64,000 nucleotides of DNA. Source: Chryseobacterium indologenes (lineage in GTDB: Bacteria; Bacteroidota; Bacteroidia; Flavobacteriales; Weeksellaceae). A program made the translations under genes and the position numbers. This document shows positions 36,167 through 44,726 of the stretch, one piece after another (positions within the stretch are counted from its first letter, which is position 1; each line of letters begins with the position of its first letter). Below the pieces are notes generated by a model. It saw nothing but the letters and a program-made list of their open reading frames with translations. It ran no database searches and had not been told where the DNA came from. The stretch is from the NCBI RefSeq assembly GCF_001295265.1, contig NZ_LJOD01000009.1:62001-126000 (forward strand), in the 5' to 3' direction.

Positions 36167-36585
36167 AGTTTATTATTTGCCTAATTAGTTTGTTTGTTGT
36201 GTTTTTTGTTACACTTTTTTAAAGATGTATTTCCAAGCTAAAAGTTAAATCGTTTTTTAACACTATAAAACTAGTGATAATTTTTATTATCAATTTATTT
36301 TTTTTCATCTTTTTATTGGAAATGTATAAAATTAGCTTCAAAAAATATAAAAGCAATATTTTGTTGAAATCGCTATCATTTTTGTTTAAAAAATTTTATT
36401 CAATTTTTCAATCGTAATCCTTATGGCATATCAAATCTATAAAATGCCGGCAATATTTTGTACATTAGAAACATCAATAGAAACATCAATTATTTTGTTC
36501 GGTTGTAACCTTTTCTTAGAAATATTGTCTTATTAAACGGAAAAAACTCAGAAACTGATAAGAAAGGATCAGTTCAGGTGTTTTT

Positions 36586-36598
36586 ATTTAGTCTAAAT
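36586..36598. promoter_or_regulatory. Palindromic operator-like site shared with feoAB
   Basis: ATTTA-GTC-TAAAT; the flanking bases extend symmetry to TATTTA / TAAATA. It differs from the feoAB site by one base in the spacer. Confidence 0.5.
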
Positions 36599-36664
36599 AG
36601 TTGAAAATGATTTGAATCATAGATTAAAAAAAACTTAAACACTGATTCATATATATTTATTTAA

Positions 36665-36672
36665 TAATTTTG
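36665..36672 (+). promoter_or_regulatory. -7 box for the JmjC/cupin gene
   Basis: TAATTTTG, an exact TAnnTTTG match, 19 bp before the ATG at 36691. The -33 element is not clear. Confidence 0.5.
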
Positions 36673-36690
36673 TAACATAAAATTTATAGA

Positions 36691-37572
36691 ATGGGAATTA
36701 TTTTAAAGCCTATAGATGTTGTAGACGATATTTCTAAAGAAGATTTCTACGAAAAATATCTTAAGCCAAGGAGGCCCGTTGTCATTAAAAACATGGCAAA
36801 GAAATGGCCTGCTTATCAGAAATGGACAATGGAATATATGAAGGAGACGGTAGGAGATGTAACAGTTCCTTTATATGACAGTTCAAAAGCTGATCCTGCA
36901 GCTCCGATCAATGCCCCTACTGCCGAAATGAAATTCGGAGATTATATTGATCTTATTCAGAGAGAGCCTACTGACCTGAGAATTTTCTTCTTTGATCCCA
37001 TTAAACACGCTAAAAATTTATTACAGGATTATATTTCACCTAAAGACCTTATGGGAGGTTTCTTAGATAAATATCCATCAATGTTTTTCGGAGGTAAAGG
37101 TTCGGTAACTTTTCTTCACTATGATATTGATATGGCCCACATTTTCCATACGCATTTTAACGGAAGAAAGCATATACTTCTTTTCGATTATAAATGGAAA
37201 GACAGGCTGTATCAGATTCCTTATGCAACCTATGCGCTGGAAGATTATGATATTGAAAATCCTGATTTCACAAAATTCCCGGCCCTTGACGGTGTTGAAG
37301 GAATTGAATGTTTCCTGGAACATGGTGATACCCTTTTCATGCCAACCGGATGGTGGCACTGGATGAAGTATCTGGACGGAAGTTTCTCAATATCCCTGAG
37401 AGCCTGGGATAAATCATGGGCAGTAAAAGCTCACTCATTATGGAACCTTACTGTACAGCGCAAGTTTGATGATATTATGAAAAAGAACTTCAAAAAGAAG
37501 TATATGGACTGGAAGGAGAAGAAAGCCATTAAAAGAGCAGAACTTGCTCTGAAAAGAGGCCTTCCAAGATAA
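36691..37572 (+). CDS. JmjC/cupin-like 2OG-Fe(II) oxygenase
   Basis: A 293-residue cupin_8-type protein. The N-terminal substrate loop KPRRPVVIKNMAKKWPAYQKW precedes the double-stranded beta helix; the facial triad appears as His and Asp in LHYDIDMAHIFH (about residue 147) and a distal His in PTGWWHWM (about 220). The basic C-terminus (about 255-293) is Lys/Arg-rich. Related bacterial enzymes hydroxylate proteins or small molecules. It is monocistronic and followed by a strong terminator; the shared operator suggests iron- or stress-linked control. Confidence 0.9.
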   Translation: MGIILKPIDVVDDISKEDFYEKYLKPRRPVVIKNMAKKWPAYQKWTMEYMKETVGDVTVPLYDSSKADPAAPINAPTAEMKFGDYIDLIQREPTDLRIFFFDPIKHAKNLLQDYISPKDLMGGFLDKYPSMFFGGKGSVTFLHYDIDMAHIFHTHFNGRKHILLFDYKWKDRLYQIPYATYALEDYDIENPDFTKFPALDGVEGIECFLEHGDTLFMPTGWWHWMKYLDGSFSISLRAWDKSWAVKAHSLWNLTVQRKFDDIMKKNFKKKYMDWKEKKAIKRAELALKRGLPR

Positions 37573-37609
37573 AAAAAAGACGTTTCATATGAATGAGACG
37601 TCTTTTTTT
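37571..37609. terminator. Bidirectional terminator
   Basis: AAAAAAGACGT and ACGTCTTTTTT arms with additional CAT / ATG pairing, flanked by A and T runs, between the convergent oxygenase and M14 peptidase genes. Confidence 0.85.
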
Positions 37610-37640
37610 ATGGCCTTTACCCCTTTATCTGAAGCGCTCT

Positions 37641-39365
37641 TTACAAAACCCTGTAAACCGGGTACTGCCTGAACGTTTTCTCCTCAAAATACGGGGAATG
37701 CCTGTAGATCCAGTCAAGCTGTGCCTCTCCGTCTTCTGCAAACTTTTTATCTGATGCTTTCTTGGCCTCAAAATTATTTTTAAGCTGTTTATCATTCTTC
37801 AGCAGTTCTGCTGCGGTATCTTCAAAAATATAGGCTGAATAGTATTCTTTCTGTGCCAGAATTCCATCAAAAAAATTCCAGTTAAAAAAAGAGTCTATTG
37901 CTTCAGGCTCAAGGGTTTCTATGATATATTTTACGCCAGGCTGATCTGTCGGAATGAGATAATCTCCGGCAGAAAAGATAAGCTTCTTTTTAGTGGCTTC
38001 CACTGTAGTATCAAAGTGCAGATAATGTCCTTCGTAAGGATTTTTCACTGTTTTAAAATCTTTAATCTTATATGAGTCTACGGTGATCAGGCTGTCTTTC
38101 TGAAGAGGTTTCATGGTGATCCGGTTCCTTTTAAACTCTTCAAGAACCCGGTACTGGGCCTGCGGAATTACATAATATTCCGGAATGGTAATATATCCTG
38201 TAGGAACTGCCTCGGTAAAAAGCTTTATTTTCTTAGTAAAAGGTTTGTTTCTGTCATAATACAGCCTAGGCTTGCCGGAAATACTGCTGGGCTTATAGCT
38301 TCCTTCATAGCCTTTAAAATCCATGGTTGAAAACCGGGTAGAATCAATCTTCCAACGGATTCCGTATTGCTGTCCGGCTTTGTACTGTTTCAAATTCTCA
38401 ATACGGAGCTGCTTTATCTTTTTATAGTCTTTATCCAGATTCTGAAGGTTCACCAACATATATTTGTAGGTAGCATCTACTCTTTTATCATAAGGTTTGA
38501 GCATATGGGTCTCAGGAACGGTTCCTAATGAGTTGAATAAAGAGGTATAGCCTGTAGAATATCTGGGTGAATCCTCAAATGAAGCAAAGCCAATATCCGG
38601 AACATCACCGTGAATATTTACATATGGCGTGCTTTCATAACCCAGCTTCTTCATCTCTTCGAGATTGGCAGCCTGATAATTTTTATAAAAATAATCTCCC
38701 AAAACATTTCCCAGACGCTCTTTAAATGTAGAAATATAGGTGAAGGTATACTGATAATCGGCACCGTTACTGACATGATTATCAATAAACACATCCGGTT
38801 TCAGCCATTGATAGATTTCCTGAAAGCTTCTGGCATTTTTAGAATCTGCTTTGATGAAATCCCGGTTCAGATCATAATTTCGTGCATTTCCTCTGAAACC
38901 ATACTGTTCCGGGCCGTTCTGATTGGCTCTTGAATGAGCTCCCCTATTCAGCATTCCACCAATATTGTAGGCCGAAATTGCGGCAACAATAAAGTTCTGG
39001 GGTTCTTTTATTTTTTTTGCTGCCAGATCTCTCATCAGCATCATTGTGGCATCTATTCCGTCCGGTTCTCCGGGATGTATTCCGTTGTTGATGAAAAGAA
39101 TGGCTTTGTCTTTTCTCAGCTTTTCGAGGTCTTTTTCAGGAAAAGGATTGTACAGCACCACATAAATAGGCTTTCCATTGTCATCTTCGCCCTTTTTAAG
39201 GTACTGGATGGTGTTAAAACTCCTTGCCAGGTCCTGATAATATTCATTCATTTCCGAATAGGTAACAGTCTGGTTTCCGTTTCCTTTTTCAAAAGGGGTC
39301 TGAAAGTTCTTCTGAGCAGACAGAAGAGAACAGCTTAGGATTAACAGGAGACATTGCAGTTTCAT
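37641..39365 (-). CDS. Exported M14-family metallocarboxypeptidase
   Basis: Zinc carboxypeptidase of 574 residues. Signal peptide (about 1-17, ending SAQ). Zinc ligands are visible as His and Glu in GIHPGEPDG (about residue 97) and a distal His in IDNHVSNGADY (about 197). The catalytic Glu region is probably near TVPETHML (about 282). The C-terminal half is a beta-rich extension (about 330-574) usual for Bacteroidota members. It probably degrades extracellular peptides. Appears monocistronic. Confidence 0.92.
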   Translation of the reverse strand: MKLQCLLLILSCSLLSAQKNFQTPFEKGNGNQTVTYSEMNEYYQDLARSFNTIQYLKKGEDDNGKPIYVVLYNPFPEKDLEKLRKDKAILFINNGIHPGEPDGIDATMMLMRDLAAKKIKEPQNFIVAAISAYNIGGMLNRGAHSRANQNGPEQYGFRGNARNYDLNRDFIKADSKNARSFQEIYQWLKPDVFIDNHVSNGADYQYTFTYISTFKERLGNVLGDYFYKNYQAANLEEMKKLGYESTPYVNIHGDVPDIGFASFEDSPRYSTGYTSLFNSLGTVPETHMLKPYDKRVDATYKYMLVNLQNLDKDYKKIKQLRIENLKQYKAGQQYGIRWKIDSTRFSTMDFKGYEGSYKPSSISGKPRLYYDRNKPFTKKIKLFTEAVPTGYITIPEYYVIPQAQYRVLEEFKRNRITMKPLQKDSLITVDSYKIKDFKTVKNPYEGHYLHFDTTVEATKKKLIFSAGDYLIPTDQPGVKYIIETLEPEAIDSFFNWNFFDGILAQKEYYSAYIFEDTAAELLKNDKQLKNNFEAKKASDKKFAEDGEAQLDWIYRHSPYFEEKTFRQYPVYRVL

Positions 39366-39535
39366 TGAAGCAGTATTTTGACTTCAAAATTACGGAACTG
39401 CTGCTAAACACAAAACTAAAGAGAACTCAATTTTCTGATTAAAATTATTGGAAAAAGAAACCTCACCGATTTTGAAGTCTGTGAGATTGGATTCTGTATT
39501 TTAAAATAATTTTTTCACTGCTTTTAAGGTGTAAA

Positions 39536-40270
39536 TTAATCATTATTCCTTCCCTTTTCATCCGGGTATAAGGACGGCAACGGGTCGCTCTGCCAGAACT
39601 CTTTGGTATCAATATCCATTATAGTCAGGGCTCCTGTAAAAGCAGCTCCTGTATCAAGGTTCCGGACGTTGGCTTTACTAACTGGTTCTTTACTTCCGAT
39701 ATATAAAGTCGGGGTGTGGCCAATAAAGATTTCATGGTATAGCAGCAATCTTTTGGGATACAGCTCAGAGTTCTTGTCTAATTTTACATCCATTGAAACA
39801 GCCGTTTCCCAAAGGGTTCTGTCCCAATGATAGTTGCTGGAATAGACTTCTTTTTCAGGACCGTGCATGGAAGAATATCCGGCATGAATGAACAGACGGT
39901 TCTTTTCATCGATATGATAATTTTTCATCCTCTGAAAAAATTCAAGATGAACTTCCAGCTCTTCCAAAGAAAAGTTTTTATAGCTTTCCACAGTGCTTTT
40001 GCCTCCATTGAAAAGCCAAACCTCCGGCTTATTTCCGAAAGCAATCCAGTCTTCGCACCAGACATCATGATTTCCTTTGATAAAGATACAATCCTGTTCT
40101 TCTGAAAGTTTCTTTAAAAAGGTGATTACTTCAGAAGATTCGCTCCATCCGTCTACATAATCTCCAAGAAAAACCAAGCGGTCTCCCTTTGAAACCTCTG
40201 CCCTTTCCAGCACTTGTTTTAAGGCCCTTAATCCTCCGTGAATATCTCCTATTGCTAATGTTCTGCTCAT
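39536..40270 (-). CDS. PPP-family metallophosphoesterase
   Basis: Calcineurin-like phosphatase of 244 residues from the ATG at 40270 (MSRTLAIGDIHG). Metal motifs GDIHG, GDYVDG and GNHD are all present in the first 75 residues, with a downstream HAGY and GHTP. Such enzymes dephosphorylate Ser/Thr proteins or hydrolyse dinucleoside polyphosphates (ApaH-like). It is the last gene of the ADP-ribose operon, 31 bp after kptA, so a phosphate product of that pathway is a reasonable substrate. The longer frame to 40330 would overlap kptA. Confidence 0.9.
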   Translation of the reverse strand: MSRTLAIGDIHGGLRALKQVLERAEVSKGDRLVFLGDYVDGWSESSEVITFLKKLSEEQDCIFIKGNHDVWCEDWIAFGNKPEVWLFNGGKSTVESYKNFSLEELEVHLEFFQRMKNYHIDEKNRLFIHAGYSSMHGPEKEVYSSNYHWDRTLWETAVSMDVKLDKNSELYPKRLLLYHEIFIGHTPTLYIGSKEPVSKANVRNLDTGAAFTGALTIMDIDTKEFWQSDPLPSLYPDEKGRNND

Positions 40271-40301
40271 TTTTTCTCTATCCGGTTCAAAATTCCGGCT
40301 T

Positions 40302-40844
40302 TTACCTTGAAATATATTTAGCATCAACAAAATCTGTCAGCCAGACTCCGTTTGCAGAAAGGTAAAACAACACTCCGTCTTCAGCCATTTTTCCTGTTCT
40401 GATGGTTAAAATAACAGGTTTACCGTGTCTCATCCCGACCTTTGTTGCCGTCTCCTTATCAATGCTTAAATGTACATGCTGACGGCTTCTTTTTTCAATT
40501 CCTTTTTCCAGGATTGAGGCAATATTGGTTTCTGCTGTTCCGTGGTACAGATATTCAGGCGGATTTTGTGGTTCAACCCCCAGATCGATATCAATGGAAT
40601 GGCCCTGGCTTGCCCTGATTTTTGTTTTATCTTCATTGAAGGCAAACCGTTTTTTATTATTTGTTTCTACCACCTCATCCAGTTCTTCAACGGTAAAGAA
40701 GACTTTTCTCTTCGCTGATTTTGTTCTCAGTTCTTCTACATCTGCCCATCCGTTTTCATCCAGTTTCAGCTGAATGGTTTCCGGGTGATGCCTCAGAATA
40801 AGGCTCAAAAATTTACTTATTCTTTTCTTTTCTATTTCGTTCAT
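40302..40844 (-). CDS. kptA: RNA 2'-phosphotransferase KptA/Tpt1
   Basis: Transfers an RNA 2'-phosphate to NAD, giving ADP-ribose 1'',2''-cyclic phosphate and nicotinamide. The N-terminal domain has KFLSLILRHHPETIQLKLDE; the ART-type C-terminal domain has YLYHGTAETNIASIL, VHLS and an FYLSANGVWLT end. Length (180 aa) is standard. Bacteria have no tRNA-splicing ligase step making 2'-phosphates, so its role here is open; its place in an ADP-ribose operon suggests RNA or NAD damage handling. It is 23 bp after an ADP-ribosylglycohydrolase gene. Confidence 0.95.
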   Translation of the reverse strand: MNEIEKKRISKFLSLILRHHPETIQLKLDENGWADVEELRTKSAKRKVFFTVEELDEVVETNNKKRFAFNEDKTKIRASQGHSIDIDLGVEPQNPPEYLYHGTAETNIASILEKGIEKRSRQHVHLSIDKETATKVGMRHGKPVILTIRTGKMAEDGVLFYLSANGVWLTDFVDAKYISR

Positions 40845-40867
40845 AACTTATGTTCTTAATAATTATA

Positions 40868-41809
40868 CTATTGGGAATATGTATTTCCCAGTTTTTTGCA
40901 TAGAGCGGCAATATCATCTTTTCTCACCAGCTCATCAACCCATTCCTTCGGAATATTTCCGAAGCCATAATAGATTCCGGCTATTCCACCGGTAATTGCT
41001 CCTGTGGTATCTGTATCTTCACCCAGGTTTACGGCTTTCAGAACGGCTTCAGAATAGCTTTCTGAGTTCAGGAAGCACCATAATGAAGCTTCAAGGCTGT
41101 GGAGAACGTATCCGCTGCTTTTGATCTCATCTTCGGGATAGTCCGCGATATGGTTCTTTAAAATCCGTTCAAACTGATCTATTTCGTTTTGTGAACAGAC
41201 AGGATTATAATCCAGAAAATGAATTAGTGATGACTGCATCTTTTCATATGCTTTATTTTTTTCAGCTCCATTTACAATTTCCAACAGAAGTTCAAGATAA
41301 ATAAAACATGCTAATACGGAACGGATATGTGCATGAGTAATAGAAGAAACTTCTTTAATGATATCAAACCTCTGCTCAATCTTAAAATTTTTAATGTAAA
41401 ACAATAGTGGCAAAATTCTCATTAATGCCCCGTTTCCATTATCATATTCACTGATTCCTCCACATAGCTGGGGAGCCAATCCTTTGCTAATTTTATAAAT
41501 AGCCTGCCTGGTAGCAATACCTATGTCAAAAACATGCCCATGAGGTGTCCAGATTTCTGCATTATACCATTGAAGAAACTTCAATGCAATATTTTCCGGA
41601 TTATATCCGTTGCATAGACTGTCTGCAAGACATAAAGCTAAAGAACTATCATCACTCCATGTTCCTGCCGGCTGATGATGTGTTCCTAAAGCTCTCATTT
41701 TAGTAACTGGAGAACGTTTAAGTTGTTCTCTGCTTCTGAATTCCACAGGAACACCCAGTGCATCCCCAATACAAACACCAAAAATCCCTGCTTTTACCAT
41801 ATTTTCCAT
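40868..41809 (-). CDS. ADP-ribosylglycohydrolase (ARH) family, protein 1
   Basis: All-alpha Mg-dependent hydrolase of 313 residues that removes ADP-ribose from modified side chains or cleaves related compounds. Metal-binding signatures are GDALGVPVEF, WSDDSSLALCLADSL (about residue 52) and the C-terminal EDTDTTGAITGGIAG. All key aspartates are present, so it should be active. Its ATG overlaps the sirtuin stop by one base. It differs clearly from the second ARH gene at 43064, suggesting different substrates. Confidence 0.94.
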   Translation of the reverse strand: MENMVKAGIFGVCIGDALGVPVEFRSREQLKRSPVTKMRALGTHHQPAGTWSDDSSLALCLADSLCNGYNPENIALKFLQWYNAEIWTPHGHVFDIGIATRQAIYKISKGLAPQLCGGISEYDNGNGALMRILPLLFYIKNFKIEQRFDIIKEVSSITHAHIRSVLACFIYLELLLEIVNGAEKNKAYEKMQSSLIHFLDYNPVCSQNEIDQFERILKNHIADYPEDEIKSSGYVLHSLEASLWCFLNSESYSEAVLKAVNLGEDTDTTGAITGGIAGIYYGFGNIPKEWVDELVRKDDIAALCKKLGNTYSQ

Positions 41810-42495
41810 TATGCTAAATTAACCAGCTTATCAAATAGAAGCTTCATTCCCTGGGTTGCGGTTTCTTTCATTACCACAGCTCTCTGCCCATATCCGAATC
41901 CTGTTTCATTAGGGTTGATAACGATCAGCAGACAATCATCTTTGATATCGTGGATCAGTCCTGCTGCCGGATATACCTGCAGAGAGGTTCCGATAACGAG
42001 AAGAATATCTGATTCTTTTACAATTTCCCTTGCAGGCTGGAACATAGGAACATCTTCTCCGAACCATACGATAAAAGGTCTCAATTGAGCTCCGTCTTCT
42101 GCTTTATCCCCGATATTAATATCTCCCTTCTGCTCATAGATCAAATCTTTATTATTGCACGAACAGGATTTGAACAGCTCTCCGTGAAGATGAAGAATAT
42201 CTGTAGATCCTGCTCTTTCATGTAAGTCATCAATATTTTGGGTAATGATCTGAACTTTAAAATGCTTTTCCAGCTCAGCCAGCAGGTAATGGGCTTCATT
42301 GGGCTGCACTTCATGCAGCTGACGCCTTCTTTGGTTATAGAACTCCAATACAAGTGCACGGTCTTTTCTCCACCCTTCAGGGCTGGCCACATCGGTTATA
42401 TTATGATTTTCCCAGAGCCCGTCTCCGTCTCTGAATGTTTTAATTCCGCTTTCGGCACTGATTCCTGCACCGCTTAATATGGTTAGTTTTTTCAT
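41809..42495 (-). CDS. Sir2-family NAD-dependent protein deacylase
   Basis: Sirtuin of 228 residues from the ATG at 42495. NAD-binding GAGISAESGI (about 9-18), TQNIDDLHERAG (about 85-96) and catalytic His104 in HLHGELF are intact. Tyr53 and Arg56 in FYNQRRRQL form the Y-x-x-R acyl-pocket motif of CobB and SIRT5, predicting removal of succinyl or malonyl groups as well as acetyl. Only one CxC is seen where the zinc ribbon lies. It yields O-acyl-ADP-ribose, the substrate of the macrodomain enzyme encoded next to it. Overlaps the ARH gene by one base. Confidence 0.93.
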   Translation of the reverse strand: MKKLTILSGAGISAESGIKTFRDGDGLWENHNITDVASPEGWRKDRALVLEFYNQRRRQLHEVQPNEAHYLLAELEKHFKVQIITQNIDDLHERAGSTDILHLHGELFKSCSCNNKDLIYEQKGDINIGDKAEDGAQLRPFIVWFGEDVPMFQPAREIVKESDILLVIGTSLQVYPAAGLIHDIKDDCLLIVINPNETGFGYGQRAVVMKETATQGMKLLFDKLVNLA

Positions 42496-42555
42496 TGGTT
42501 TATATGTTTTAATTTTGTTCAACAGACATTTAATTTACCACTGATGTCCGAGTTT

Positions 42556-43074
42556 TTACTGAAGTTCCTTTTTTAAAAGCTTTCTGTAAATTTCTTCATT
42601 TTCATCATCAAAGCAGACAAAAATAACTTTTTCTATATTTTCTGATTTGAATTTTCTGACTTCATCTACAGCAATCCTTCCTGCCAAGTCTTTTGGAAAC
42701 CGATAGATTCCTGTACTGATATTGGGAAAAGCAATACTTTTTACGCTAAGTCTCTCCGCCTGCTTTAATACATTTCTATAGCAGTCAGCTAAAAGTTTTG
42801 AACACTTTTCTTCATCTCCATTCCACACCGGGCCCACTGTATGAATTACATAATCAGCAGAAAGATTTCCCGCAGAGGTTACAACCGCTTCTCCGGTATT
42901 ACATTTTCCCTGCCGGTTTCTGATCTCAATGCATTCCTCAAGGAGCTGCTTTCCACCTGCACGGTGAATCGCTCCGTCTACCCCGCCTCCGCCCAGCAAT
43001 GAGGAATTGGCCGCATTAACGATAACGTCTGCATGGATCTTTGTGATATCTGCTTTTATCAGTTCAATGTTCAT
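42556..43074 (-). CDS. MacroD-type macrodomain O-acyl-ADP-ribose hydrolase
   Basis: A 172-residue macrodomain protein of the MacroD/YmdB class. [20 protein letters not shown] (about 16-35) holds the catalytic Asn and glycine loop; STGIYRFP (about 119) is the second substrate loop. Expected activities are hydrolysis of O-acetyl-ADP-ribose and of mono-ADP-ribosyl esters on Asp/Glu. Its start overlaps the preceding ARH gene by 11 bp and the sirtuin gene follows after 60 bp. Confidence 0.95.
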   Translation of the reverse strand: MNIELIKADITKIHADVIVNAANSSLLGGGGVDGAIHRAGGKQLLEECIEIRNRQGKCNTGEAVVTSAGNLSADYVIHTVGPVWNGDEEKCSKLLADCYRNVLKQAERLSVKSIAFPNISTGIYRFPKDLAGRIAVDEVRKFKSENIEKVIFVCFDDENEEIYRKLLKKELQ

Positions 43075-43975
43075 AAAATTTGCTTTTTCCCCAGTTTTCT
43101 GCTTTATTTATCCAATCAGGAAGAGTATTTTCTTGACTGCAAAGAATGCTTACTCCTCCGGCCACAGCGCAGGTTGTATCTCTGTCACCCAGTGCATCGA
43201 CCGTATTCCAGAGGCATTCTTCAAAATTATACCGGTATCTTGACAACATCCAGATGACAATCGGAACGGTATCCTGAGCGGTCATTTTAACGCCGTTTCC
43301 TAATGTATTAATTACCATTTCGATGCCCGGATTTCCGTCCAAATAAAGAACTTTATTCAGCTTGCTCTTCATATCAGAATCATCCAGCTCATTCTGAATA
43401 TTCCGGATAAACTCCTGCTGTACGAATTTTCTCAACCCCAGTTTTTCCTGAACTGCTAAAGCCGCTGCCAAAGCAACAGCTTTTGTTCCTTCTATGGCTT
43501 CTTTGTTGGCATGAGTTACTTCACAGGAAAGTTCTGCATTTTTTTTAAGTTGTTCTATATCATCATAAAAATAGGCTCCGATCACAGATGCTCTCATCGC
43601 TCCACCGTTTCCCATAGAGCCCTGTCCTTCAAACTTTGCATAAGAAACGTCTTTCCAGTAGTCTCCGTCTTTCACAGCCCTGAAATACTGATGCATGGAA
43701 GGCCCGTATCCCCTGTTGATGTCCAGATAATAGTTCCTGGTAAATTCTTCTGCCAGAAAGTCCTGATCAATTTCACCGAATTTTTCCAAAGATTTAAAAA
43801 TGGCCACTGTCATAATTGTGTCATCGGTAAAATCCAGATCAGTCCCGGGAAGAATTCTTTGATGGATATGGCTTTTCATCAGGCTTTCCTCTCCAAAAAA
43901 GCTTTCTCCAAAGGCATCTCCTAGGGAAACTCCTGTCAGGGATTTTGAAGCGAAGAACAGCCTGTCTGTTTTCAT
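43064..43975 (-). CDS. ADP-ribosylglycohydrolase (ARH) family, protein 2
   Basis: Second ARH protein, 303 residues. Signatures: [13 protein letters not shown] (about 14-26), [13 protein letters not shown] (about 50), [12 protein letters not shown] and [14 protein letters not shown] near the C-terminus. It is only distantly similar to the copy at 40868. Metal ligands are intact. It overlaps the DUF4291 gene by 4 bp (ATGA) upstream and the macrodomain gene by 11 bp downstream, so translation is coupled. Confidence 0.94.
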   Translation of the reverse strand: MKTDRLFFASKSLTGVSLGDAFGESFFGEESLMKSHIHQRILPGTDLDFTDDTIMTVAIFKSLEKFGEIDQDFLAEEFTRNYYLDINRGYGPSMHQYFRAVKDGDYWKDVSYAKFEGQGSMGNGGAMRASVIGAYFYDDIEQLKKNAELSCEVTHANKEAIEGTKAVALAAALAVQEKLGLRKFVQQEFIRNIQNELDDSDMKSKLNKVLYLDGNPGIEMVINTLGNGVKMTAQDTVPIVIWMLSRYRYNFEECLWNTVDALGDRDTTCAVAGGVSILCSQENTLPDWINKAENWGKSKFYEH

Positions 43976-44670
43976 GGTTTTAATCTCAGTTTTTTATTTA
44001 AATATTCATCTTCAAACAGCAATGGGTGCTCTTCAGGAATCATCAGGCTGTCCAGATCTCCGTTTAATACGAATGCATGCTGTTCTTTTACAAAATCTGA
44101 AATATTTTCAATGAAAAGTATATCTTCTTTGGCAAAAGAGCGGGTAAATTCATTCCTCAGGCCGATCTGTATAGCCCTTCTTTCCAGCTTCTGTCCGAAA
44201 GGGTCGTGATCCGGATCCCACTGCAGCCTTACGGAAGATTCCTTTACCTGATCCTGCCATTCTTCACGGGAAATACCTAAATTTTCATTGTAAGACGAAT
44301 ATACTGCATTTTCAAGGTATTTTTTAAAGGCTTCCCTCTTCAGGTGAATAGCCAGAACGTATTCCTGTCCTTCTTTGGTTCCCCATCCGTTGCGGTACAT
44401 CATCCAGAGGAAATTGGGTTTTATCCAGGTCATCCGTTCCAGGCTGAAAGAGCCCCCGAAATATTGGTTCCTTACGGCAAATTCGCCTATTTCTTTACGA
44501 TAGGACTGGTAAACAATGATTTTTTCATCGTCGTACTGTGCCATGATGTGATGTCCTTTACGGGGCCAGTCCTGTAATTGTTCTTTATATTTTTTTACCT
44601 TAAAATTCATTGTTCTGTTTTCAATGGTTTTGTAGTCTTCGTCCGGAAAATTATATTTTTCTTTCGGCAC
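43972..44670 (-). CDS. DUF4291 protein with unusual start
   Basis: Family recognised from HHIMAQYDDEKIIVYQSYR and RMTWIKPNFLWMMYRNGWG. DUF4291 function is unknown; the strand pattern and context make an ADP-ribosyltransferase-like or NAD-binding role a guess only. Start is uncertain: GTG at 44670 and ATG at 44610 are the orthodox choices, but coding-like sequence (LTGEELFRSIQIRKFNL) continues in frame to a CTG at 44730 that overlaps the upstream stop as CTGA. That geometry copies the ATGA overlap at the gene's other end. The CTG start would give 252 residues. Confidence 0.85.
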   Translation of the reverse strand: MPKEKYNFPDEDYKTIENRTMNFKVKKYKEQLQDWPRKGHHIMAQYDDEKIIVYQSYRKEIGEFAVRNQYFGGSFSLERMTWIKPNFLWMMYRNGWGTKEGQEYVLAIHLKREAFKKYLENAVYSSYNENLGISREEWQDQVKESSVRLQWDPDHDPFGQKLERRAIQIGLRNEFTRSFAKEDILFIENISDFVKEQHAFVLNGDLDSLMIPEEHPLLFEDEYLNKKLRLKP

Positions 44671-44726
44671 ATTCAGGTTAAATTTCCTGATCTGGATACT
44701 TCTGAATAATTCTTCTCCTGTCAGTT

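Larger units (their letters stand above)
36167..36690. other. Long divergent regulatory region
   Basis: Between the outer-membrane receptor (minus) and the JmjC/cupin gene (plus). Very AT-rich. It holds the 12-bp tandem repeat TAGAAACATCAA x2 (about 36466-36489), the palindrome ATTTAGTCTAAAT (36586-36598) and a -7 box TAATTTTG (36665-36672). No gene seen. Confidence 0.6.

Noticed and set aside
39420-39470. Imperfect hairpin CCTCACCGATT / GTGAGATT upstream of the M14 peptidase gene
   Set aside because: Stem is weak, no T run and it lies outside a plausible 3' end; not called as terminator.
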